Positions 6,381 to 10,772 of a stretch of 10,772 nt of DNA are shown here, in pieces (the first letter of the stretch is position 1; the number at the start of each line of letters is the position of its first letter). Position numbers and translations under genes: made by a program. The stretch is from GCA-2688265 sp964527395. GTDB taxonomy: Archaea; Nanobdellota; Nanobdellia; Woesearchaeales; GW2011-AR9. The stretch covers positions 1 through 10,772 of the forward strand of contig CAZGQD010000045.1 of NCBI GenBank assembly GCA_964527395.1, given 5' to 3'. Under the pieces are notes generated by a model. It ran no database searches, was not told the origin of the DNA, and saw only the letters and a list, made by a program, of their open reading frames with translations.

Positions 6381-6600
6381 TTTTGACCGTTAAAAGCCAA
6401 AAGCAACCAAAAATGGCTGATTCAAGCCAAAAGCAGCCCATTTTAACCGTTAAAAGCAAAAAGAAGCTCATTTTAGCCGTTAAAAGCAAAAAGAAAGCCA
6501 AAATGGCCGATTCAAGCCAAAAGCAGCCAATTTTGACCTTTAAAACACAAAAGAAACCCATTTTAGCCGATTTAGCCAATTTCCAGCCCATTTTAACTCA
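6381..6600. repeat. 30-bp tandem repeat array, about 7.3 units
   Basis: Exact 30-bp register holds from 6381 to about 6600. Two unit types alternate: type A starts TTTTRRCCGTTAAAAGC (units at 6381, 6441, 6471, 6531, with a weaker one at 6561), and type B starts AAATGGCYGATTCAAGCC (6411, 6501). The order A-B-A, A-B-A makes a 90-bp higher-order period, since units 1-3 resemble units 4-6. Because 30 is divisible by 3, open frames of 10-residue repeats arise on both strands (6383-6694 plus, 6355-6591 minus). Neither has a convincing start context, so I do not call them genes. There are no unique spacers, so it is not CRISPR. The stretch 6600-6677 holds two adjacent 8-bp palindromes and no gene. 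Confidence 0.88.
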
Positions 6601-6615
6601 CATTGCACTCCAGAT

Positions 6616-6631
6616 CCTTAAGGTTCTAGAA
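6616..6631. promoter_or_regulatory. Two adjacent 8-bp palindromes
   Basis: CCTTAAGG is followed immediately by TTCTAGAA, about 50 bp upstream of the TATA box of the 67-aa gene. They could be an operator, but eight-base palindromes also occur by chance. Confidence 0.25.
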
Positions 6632-6677
6632 ACAAATCCAAAGCCAAACCACATAAAACCACTAATAAGTAACAACA

Positions 6678-6687
6678 TTTATAAATA
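6678..6687 (+). promoter_or_regulatory. TATA box for the 67-aa gene
   Basis: TTTATAAATA is centred about 26 nt before the ATG at 6708, one of the best promoter matches in the window. Confidence 0.7.
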
Positions 6688-6707
6688 CACCTAACTTTCA
6701 GCTTATT

Positions 6708-6911
6708 ATGTTCACAGACCAAGTATTCAAACAAAAAATCATTCACAGTTTTGATTTAGCTAAAAGAGACATTTTTGCTCTATACCAACACATTAGTTAT
6801 TTAACCAGTAGAATGAAAGAGATAGAAGAAGACAACAGAGTTTTAAGATATTCTTTAGAGCAATTAAAAGGCGAAATGATCGAATCAAGAGCAACTAAGA
6901 AGCTTAAGTAA
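6708..6911 (+). CDS. Small coiled-coil protein, 67 aa
   Basis: This is an all-helical, charged protein of 67 residues without Cys or a membrane segment. The first half (FTDQVFKQKIIHSFDLAKRDIFALYQHISYL) is an amphipathic helix with aromatic residues. The second half (MKEIEEDNRVLRYSLEQLKGEMIE) has heptad spacing of Leu/Ile/Met and should form a coiled coil; the tail is basic (RATKKLK). It resembles in style short conserved hypothetical proteins I associate with DPANN genomes, but I cannot name a family. The strong leaderless promoter supports expression. It converges on the toxin gene with only 8 nt between stop codons, so the two transcripts probably overlap at their 3' ends. Confidence 0.75.
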   Translation: MFTDQVFKQKIIHSFDLAKRDIFALYQHISYLTSRMKEIEEDNRVLRYSLEQLKGEMIESRATKKLK

Positions 6912-6919
6912 AAATCAAC

Positions 6920-7168
6920 TTACTTGTAAATTTCTCTTCTGTGGCCAATTTCCACTAAAAATATAATTAATTTATCTTTCTTTATGTCAAGAATAATTCT
7001 ATATTTTCCAACTCTTAATCTAAAAAAAGGGTTTCCCACAAGTTTTTTAACAAAAGAATGTGGTCTTGTTCTTATTCTTTCAAGAACAGAAACAACTCTT
7101 TCTTGCATTCCTTTTTCAAGCTTGAAAAATTGTTTTTCAGCATCTTTAGAAAATTCAATTGAGTACAT
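6920..7168 (-). CDS. RelE/ParE-superfamily toxin
   Basis: This 82-aa protein has the RelE/ParE layout: N-terminal strand MYSIEFSKDAEKQFFKL, an alpha-helical pair (QERVVSVLERIRTRP), then the core FRLRVGKYRIILDIKKDKLIIFLVEIGHRREIYK. Basic residues expected in RelE-type mRNA-cleaving toxins are present (Arg50, Arg52, Arg57, Arg77, Arg78), as is a near-terminal Tyr81. Members act as ribosome-dependent mRNA endonucleases or, in the ParE branch, gyrase poisons; the strong basic groove favours the RelE type, as inference. Its ATG directly follows the antitoxin stop (TAAATG), and GAGGG within the antitoxin's last codons serves as ribosome binding site. It appears intact. Confidence 0.88.
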   Translation of the reverse strand: MYSIEFSKDAEKQFFKLEKGMQERVVSVLERIRTRPHSFVKKLVGNPFFRLRVGKYRIILDIKKDKLIIFLVEIGHRREIYK

Positions 7169-7387
7169 TTAGGCCCTCATTTTCCTTTTAATCTCAGCTA
7201 AAGAAACAGTTTCTCCACGCTCTATTTGTTTTTTTGATCTTTCGATACGCTTTTTGGTTTCTTCAGACAATTCTTTTGAATCTTCTAAAAGGTCCCAGAT
7301 AATCTCTTCATAACTTTCCTTAGAATACATCTTCTTTGTTTTTAAAGTCTCAATTAAATCTTCACTAACTTGGATTGTTGTAACCAT
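7169..7387 (-). CDS. Antitoxin with N-terminal ribbon-helix-helix type segment
   Basis: This 72-aa protein is the first gene of the toxin-antitoxin pair. Residues 1-45 (MVTTIQVSEDLIETLKTKKMYSKESYEEIIWDLLED) match the ribbon-helix-helix style of archaeal VapB-like antitoxins: a strand, a helix, then a second helix after SKESYEE. The charged C-terminal part (SKELSEETKKRIERSKKQIERGETVSLAEIKRKMR) should wrap the toxin. An in-frame ATG at 7408 adds seven residues. I chose 7387 because the TATA box is centred about 28 nt before it, and because family members begin right before TTIQVS. It probably represses its own promoter. Confidence 0.82.
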   Translation of the reverse strand: MVTTIQVSEDLIETLKTKKMYSKESYEEIIWDLLEDSKELSEETKKRIERSKKQIERGETVSLAEIKRKMRA

Positions 7388-7410
7388 AGATGATATATAG
7401 TCAGCCATAG

Positions 7411-7418
7411 TTTATAAA
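7411..7418 (-). promoter_or_regulatory. TATA box for the toxin-antitoxin operon
   Basis: On the minus strand TATTTATAAA lies about 28 nt before the ATG at 7387, but only a few nt from the alternative ATG at 7408, which excludes the longer start. Confidence 0.6.
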
Positions 7419-7444
7419 TATTTCTCAAGAAATGACTAAATAAA

Positions 7445-7948
7445 TCAATCTCTAAACCTTTTATTCTCAAGAATCCTGTAAACTCTGGTTCTGTTGTATC
7501 TTTGCAGCATTATTGGGTAAACGTTCACTACTGTGTTCATAGCAAAAGTCATAGTCGCACCCACATAGTCCTCTTGTGCTACTTGATAAATAAATCCGCA
7601 CAAAAATGGTGGGCTTGAAGCAACATGCATCCCTTCAAGAAATCTAGTGAAATCTTCAAAAGATTCTAAATCTCTTCTAGAGGTACCACTAACCCATTTT
7701 ATATCTTTTTTAATTAAACTAGCTATTCTCCAAGCAGTAGCAAAATATAACTTTTGAAACTTTTTAACTCCAAATTTTTCATAGAGCTTCCCTGATTTTT
7801 CAAACTCTTTTGGTCTAAAATAAATGTCTGCAAGTTTACCAAAAAAACCAATATCTTTTTCCTCTCCAAAATCACCTGCTTCAAAATCATGGCCTTGAAT
7901 TGACCCAAGCCTTTTTTCTAAATCAAAATAATCATTATCTTTACTCAT
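7445..7948 (-). CDS. Membrane-associated protein with C-terminal NVYPIMLQRYNR motif
   Basis: The product has 167 aa. The charged N-terminus (1-45) is probably soluble and disordered. Residues 47-92 are basic and amphipathic (KLYEKFGVKKFQKLYFATAWRIASLIKKDIKW). Two hydrophobic segments follow, FLCGFIYQVA (115-124) and ATMTFAMNTVVNVYPIML (131-148), then QRYNRTRVYRILENKR. The NxYPIxxQRYNRxR ending is found in a family of small membrane proteins that includes glycosyl-4,4'-diaponeurosporenoate acyltransferase-like proteins (CrtO of staphyloxanthin synthesis). Here it suggests only family-level kinship, not that reaction. It lies 15 nt after the rlmH stop in the same direction, with GGAGAAGG as ribosome binding site, so both are probably co-transcribed. 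Confidence 0.72.
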   Translation of the reverse strand: MSKDNDYFDLEKRLGSIQGHDFEAGDFGEEKDIGFFGKLADIYFRPKEFEKSGKLYEKFGVKKFQKLYFATAWRIASLIKKDIKWVSGTSRRDLESFEDFTRFLEGMHVASSPPFLCGFIYQVAQEDYVGATMTFAMNTVVNVYPIMLQRYNRTRVYRILENKRFRD

Positions 7949-7950
7949 AA

Positions 7951-7960
7951 AACCTTCTCC
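7951..7960 (-). promoter_or_regulatory. Shine-Dalgarno of the NVYPI protein gene
   Basis: GGAGAAGG on the minus strand sits in the 15-nt gap after the rlmH stop and 4 nt before the ATG. It supports translation from a polycistronic mRNA. Confidence 0.55.
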
Positions 7961-7963
7961 AAT

Positions 7964-8374
7964 TTATTTATGATATTTCTCACCTTTCACAATCGTAAAA
8001 GCTCTATACAATTGCTCTACAAACACCACTCGAACTAACTCATTTGGGAAAGTTATCTTCCCTAAACTAAGCACAAAGTCAGCAGATGATACAATTTCAG
8101 AAGAAAGCCCCTCAGCACCCCCAACCAAAAACACAATATTCTTCTCTTCCAAATGCCACTTCTTCAAATGAGAAGCAAACCCTTCGCTAGAAACAAGAGT
8201 TCCAGTAGAATCAAGAGCAACTAAGAAACTGTCTTTAAAAACAGGCAACTTACTACACTCAAGATATTCAAATTTGCAATACTTAGAAAGCCGTTTGGCA
8301 TATTCATTAACTCCAGATTTGACAAAATCCTGCCTACACTTTCCTAAACATATCAATCGAACTGCCACATACAC
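7964..8374 (-). CDS. rlmH: RlmH-like 23S rRNA (pseudouridine1915-N3)-methyltransferase
   Basis: This is a SPOUT-class methyltransferase of the RlmH/COG1576 family, which uses SAM to methylate pseudouridine 1915 (E. coli numbering) in 23S rRNA helix 69 on assembled ribosomes. Recognition rests on the N-terminal RLICLGKCRQDFVKSGVNEYAKRLS block, the SAM-site loop VFLVGGAEGLSSEI (81-94), LGKITFPNELVR (104-115) and the diagnostic C-terminus QLYRAFTIVKGEKYHK. It has 136 aa, against about 155 in E. coli; the missing residues fall in the linker after YLECSKLP (36-44), where bacteria have a Glu-rich insertion. The GTG at 8374 has GAGGTG 7 nt upstream; a GTG at 8368 fits a leaderless start and family length. 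First gene of a two-gene operon. Confidence 0.9.
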   Translation of the reverse strand: MYVAVRLICLGKCRQDFVKSGVNEYAKRLSKYCKFEYLECSKLPVFKDSFLVALDSTGTLVSSEGFASHLKKWHLEEKNIVFLVGGAEGLSSEIVSSADFVLSLGKITFPNELVRVVFVEQLYRAFTIVKGEKYHK

Positions 8375-8386
8375 TAAAAAACACCT

Positions 8387-8398
8387 CTATTTAATAAC
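8387..8398 (-). promoter_or_regulatory. TATA box for the rlmH operon
   Basis: The minus strand reads TTATTAAATAG, followed at once by AGAGGTG. TATA spacing points to transcription starting near 8366-8370, which would make the GTG at 8368 leaderless and leave the GAGGTG site outside the mRNA. Confidence 0.5.
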
Positions 8399-8442
8399 CT
8401 TAACCAAGAAAACAGCTAACAAAAGCAACCTCAACTCCACTA

Positions 8443-8452
8443 GCTTTATAAA
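8443..8452 (+). promoter_or_regulatory. TATA box for the HAD-like gene
   Basis: GCTTTATAAA is centred about 28 nt before the ATG at 8477. It is divergent from the rlmH promoter, about 45 bp away. Confidence 0.65.
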
Positions 8453-8476
8453 CGTCTCACAAACTCCCAAAAAATC

Positions 8477-9418
8477 ATGCCACTTTTAGAATCAATAGTC
8501 ACAGGAATCTACAGGAATCTACAGCAAAGATATCATAAAAACAATGGCAGAATGACATATCTTCATGGAAGTCAAGATAAAGTAAAAAGAATTCTTCAAA
8601 GGCCAGATTGGCTTTTAATGGACTATGATGCAACTGTTATTGACAACTCAGCATTACAATCAGTTTATGCAACACTAAAAGAAACAAAACCAGTAAAATG
8701 GCTGGCTAAAACAGCTTACGCATACATTAAAGGTGGATTTAACAAAGTAAGAGAAGAAAAAACAAAACAAAACCTCAGTTCTTTAACTTCTACAATTCAA
8801 ACATTCATGCTGGGTGGTAAGGAACAAGAGTCAGATAGGTGGGACGCTTTTTGCATAAGATATCTAGTCCATAAAGCAAGGGACATAATCACTGGAAACC
8901 CAACAAATTACACTAAAATTGCAAAAAACTTAAACTGGACAATTAAGAGAGCAACTCATTTGATGTATCCAGGTGCAATTACTTTCACAGGAAAATTAAA
9001 AGAAGCAAATCCAAATTTAAAAGTTGGACTTATTACAAGAAACATTGAACCAATTGTTTATCCGGGAATAGAAGCACTAGGTTTAGAAAACAACTTAGAA
9101 AACGAATTTTATTTAACAGATAACAAATCAGATAAAATAGACCAAATAGATTTACAAAGAGGACAAACTTTAGTTTATCTTTGGGATTCAAAAGAAGACA
9201 CAGCAGCTGTAAAGAAAACAAGACAAAAACTAGGTCAAGAAAACGTTCTAAGTATCCAGGTAGTTGCAAATGAAACTGAGATTGATACAAAATACGCTGA
9301 CGTTGTTATCTTCAAAAACTACTGTCCATTAATCCGTCTAATGGCACAAGCAGCAAGTCAAGCACAAACAGCAACTACAACTAATCAAGTAAGCTATCAA
9401 AGACGTGCTGCCAAATAG
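8477..9418 (+). CDS. HAD-superfamily-like hydrolase, uncharacterised, 313 aa
   Basis: Motif I is clear: WLLMDYDATVIDNSA (45-59) gives DxDxT with Asp49 as predicted nucleophile and Asp51 as acid/base. Motif II is probably LITRN with Thr187. Lys220 may serve as motif III. Motif IV is LVYLWDSKEDTAAV (232-245) with Asp237 and Asp241, so the catalytic set looks complete. A roughly 130-residue insert between motifs I and II (60-180) is mainly helical and is probably a cap domain that sets the substrate. The polar C-terminus (AQAASQAQTATTTNQ) is likely disordered. Usual HAD chemistry is Mg2+-dependent phosphoester hydrolysis; the substrate is unknown. It has its own promoter and is followed 57 bp later by the 322-aa gene. 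A 10-bp direct duplication (ACAGGAATCT twice, 8501-8520) lies in its N-terminal coding sequence. Confidence 0.75.
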   Translation: MPLLESIVTGIYRNLQQRYHKNNGRMTYLHGSQDKVKRILQRPDWLLMDYDATVIDNSALQSVYATLKETKPVKWLAKTAYAYIKGGFNKVREEKTKQNLSSLTSTIQTFMLGGKEQESDRWDAFCIRYLVHKARDIITGNPTNYTKIAKNLNWTIKRATHLMYPGAITFTGKLKEANPNLKVGLITRNIEPIVYPGIEALGLENNLENEFYLTDNKSDKIDQIDLQRGQTLVYLWDSKEDTAAVKKTRQKLGQENVLSIQVVANETEIDTKYADVVIFKNYCPLIRLMAQAASQAQTATTTNQVSYQRRAAK

Positions 9419-9446
9419 CCAAATAATTATAAAATAAGCCAAAACA

Positions 9447-9456
9447 CTTTAAAAAA
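9447..9456 (+). promoter_or_regulatory. TATA-like element for the 322-aa gene
   Basis: CTTTAAAAAA is centred about 25 nt before the ATG at 9476. It suggests that the gene has its own leaderless transcript. Confidence 0.45.
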
Positions 9457-9475
9457 CAAGCCTAAAAACAGACAT

Positions 9476-10444
9476 ATGATCACAATAGGCAGTCCAATAG
9501 TAGATTTGGAAGGGAGACTTCAAGACAATTATCAAGTTTCAGTAGATCCAAGCCAAACAGAGGTAACAAGAAACATAGAATCAGATGGAAGATATACTAT
9601 AATAAAACTATTGCCTCCACTCGAAGCACCAATCTTAGGTTTAATTCCAGGACAAAAGCAAAGATTTAGTGGTTTTATATATCATTTACCTGCTGGGCAA
9701 GACATTTATGACAATGTTATCGCAAGAGAAGTTTTGGCATCTATTGCACCAGATATTGCAGCAAGAGAAAAATATGTTCTCCAACAAGATGATTTAGTTG
9801 AATCAGAAGAAAATCATCAAAAAAGATATGTAATTGCCTTAAAACATTTAACTCTTCCAAACACTTTTTTAGGGGTTGTCAGAAACGAAACTGGTTTTAT
9901 CTCAGACGAAAGAAAAACTATTTTAGATTCACATCAAAGCCCATTAACTTATTTCAGTGAATTCTCTTTACTTGGTGCTCTTCCATTAACTGATTCATCA
10001 GCAGACTTAAGTGATCCCAAAAACAGAGATCTAATTAGATTCGCATTTGATGCTATTTTAGGAAGATATCTTAGTTTCTCCCATCTTGAAGGAAGAGAAT
10101 TTGAACTAACAACACAAAATCAAACAAATCTTACTTACAATGGAAAAGTTTTATCTGTTCCACATCCAACTCTCCAAGCAATGGAAGCTGCAAACACATT
10201 TAGGGAAGAATTCCAAGATTATTTAAATTCACAAAGAGATCAATTATCAAACTTATTAAGAAAACTAAGAAGCTCTTGCACTTTTGTTCCAGTTCCAATC
10301 AAAGCAACTGAAAGGTCAAAAAGAAAAATAGTTGATAAATTGTTATGCAGAAGATCTAATGCTCAAATGATTTATGATATGTTACGCAATACAATAGCAA
10401 CTTTAGATATTCCAGAAGAACTTCAAACAATTAATTTAGAATAA
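9476..10444 (+). CDS. Hypothetical protein, 322 aa
   Basis: I do not recognise this protein. It is soluble, without a signal peptide or membrane segment. The N-terminal third (1-90) is beta-rich, with YTIIKLLPPLEAPILGLIPG and RFSGFIYHLPAGQDIYDN. The middle holds EKYVLQQDDLVESEENHQKRYVIALKHLTLPN and a Ser/Asp loop (LTDSSADLSDPKNRDLIR). The C-terminal third is helical and charged (EAANTFREEFQDYLNSQRDQLSNLLRKLRSS, then KATERSKRKIVDKLLCRR), possibly a coiled coil or nucleic-acid-facing surface. No catalytic signature is visible. It follows the HAD-like gene on the same strand with its own TATA-like element, so a functional link is possible but not shown. Confidence 0.72.
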   Translation: MITIGSPIVDLEGRLQDNYQVSVDPSQTEVTRNIESDGRYTIIKLLPPLEAPILGLIPGQKQRFSGFIYHLPAGQDIYDNVIAREVLASIAPDIAAREKYVLQQDDLVESEENHQKRYVIALKHLTLPNTFLGVVRNETGFISDERKTILDSHQSPLTYFSEFSLLGALPLTDSSADLSDPKNRDLIRFAFDAILGRYLSFSHLEGREFELTTQNQTNLTYNGKVLSVPHPTLQAMEAANTFREEFQDYLNSQRDQLSNLLRKLRSSCTFVPVPIKATERSKRKIVDKLLCRRSNAQMIYDMLRNTIATLDIPEELQTINLE

Positions 10445-10478
10445 AATCTGTTACAAAATAAAAACTCAACCAACCAAC

Positions 10479-10488
10479 CAACAAATAG
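10479..10488 (+). repeat. Left 10-bp flanking direct repeat
   Basis: CAACAAATAG occurs here and again at 10763-10772, exactly bordering the two terminal inverted repeats. This is the arrangement of a target-site duplication. A short CAAC run precedes this copy. Confidence 0.6.
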
Positions 10489-10762
10489 ATGCTGGGTACT
10501 TAAGCTGGCCTTTATGGAAAAATCATTTTCCAGACGCTGAATTTTAGCAAATTCATCATTTTGCGATTTTATAATAAAAGTCCTATGGCGCTTGGCCAGA
10601 CTTACCGCAGGTCTAAACAACTACGCAATAATTTTTGTTCTATTTCATGAACAAAAATGCTTGTTGTTGGTGTAATTTCATAATGTAATTGCCAGTGAGG
10701 AGGCAAGCGCGCCAAAAACTTTTTACCAATTATTGCAAAAGGCCAGAACAAAGACCCAGCAT
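10489..10762. mobile_element. Fold-back element with terminal inverted repeats, 274 bp
   Basis: Ends ATGCTGGGT (10489-10497) and ACCCAGCAT (10754-10762) are perfect inverted repeats. After a short internal loop, a second pair follows: CTGGCCTTT (10505-10513) with AAAGGCCAG (10738-10746). Inside are hairpins TGGAAAA/TTTTCCA (10515-10532), GAATTT/AAATTC (10539-10554), AGAC/GTCT (10598-10614), a 10-bp ATTTTTGTTC/GAACAAAAAT (10631-10658) and TTGCC/GGCAA (10689-10706). Long-range pairing of TTTTGC with GCAAAA, and of TGGCGCTTG with the interrupted complement CAAGCGCGCCA, would fold the whole into one branched arm. It has no credible gene; a 65-codon frame on the minus strand has no family features. 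With the flanking direct repeats it looks like a non-autonomous (MITE-like) transposon. A structured RNA gene is the main alternative. The stretch 10445-10478 is AT-rich without features. Confidence 0.58.
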
Positions 10763-10772
10763 CAACAAATAG
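10763..10772 (+). repeat. Right 10-bp flanking direct repeat
   Basis: This is the second copy of CAACAAATAG, ending on the last base of the window, so its outer border cannot be judged. Confidence 0.55.

Noticed and set aside
6381..6600. CRISPR array
   Set aside because: The 30-bp units are directly abutting without unique spacers, and no cas gene is in the window.
6383..6694. Plus-strand 103-codon frame through the repeat as a gene
   Set aside because: A 30-bp period keeps frames open by itself; there is no TATA or Shine-Dalgarno at the ATG and the start lies within repeat unit 1.
10423..10620. Minus-strand 65-codon frame
   Set aside because: It runs through the hairpins of the fold-back element, overlaps the end of the 322-aa gene and shows no family features.
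10489..10762. SRP RNA or RNase P RNA
   Set aside because: The branched fold with two proximal hairpins resembles SRP RNA topology, but the helix 8 GGAA/AGCAG motif is missing; the RNase P core between the two terminal helices is also missing.

Overview
The window looks like a low-GC archaeal chromosome fragment, most likely from a DPANN-type lineage of the Woesearchaeota/Pacearchaeota kind. Archaeal ancestry rests on an archaeal class I CCA-adding enzyme, an archaeal/eukaryal Pop5-type RNase P protein, and archaeal promoters: most first genes have an AT-rich TATA element centred about 25-28 nt before the start codon and no leader. The more precise lineage is inference from small gene size, low GC and protein style.

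Layout. 1-860: an unrecognised 136-aa gene converges on the RNase P protein gene. 890-4430: two secreted surface-type proteins on the minus strand, a 453-aa MopE/beta-helix putative lipoprotein and a roughly 590-aa acidic repeat protein with a Cys-rich C-terminus. A 35-aa leaderless membrane protein (2373-2480), divergent from the lipoprotein, lies between them. 4445-5767: cca. 5834-5973: a GC-rich island closed by an 18-bp perfect inverted repeat, with a TATA element at the right distance, so probably an unclassified structured RNA. 6056-6911: a double zinc-ribbon protein, a 30-bp tandem repeat with a 90-bp higher order, then a 67-aa coiled-coil protein. 6920-7387: a RelE/ParE-type toxin-antitoxin pair. 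7445-8374: an rlmH operon with a protein carrying a C-terminal NVYPIMLQRYNR motif. 8477-10444: a HAD-like protein followed by an unrecognised 322-aa protein. 10479-10772: a fold-back element with terminal inverted repeats inside a 10-bp direct repeat, ending at the window edge.

How it fits together. RNase P protein, CCA enzyme and RlmH are housekeeping RNA-processing and rRNA-modification functions scattered among lineage-specific surface proteins, small proteins and one toxin-antitoxin module. Expression appears mostly monocistronic and leaderless. Shine-Dalgarno signals appear mainly at operon-internal genes (toxin, NVYPI protein) and at the repeat protein. The least explained parts are the two non-coding structured elements, the 30-bp repeat array and the 35-aa membrane protein.
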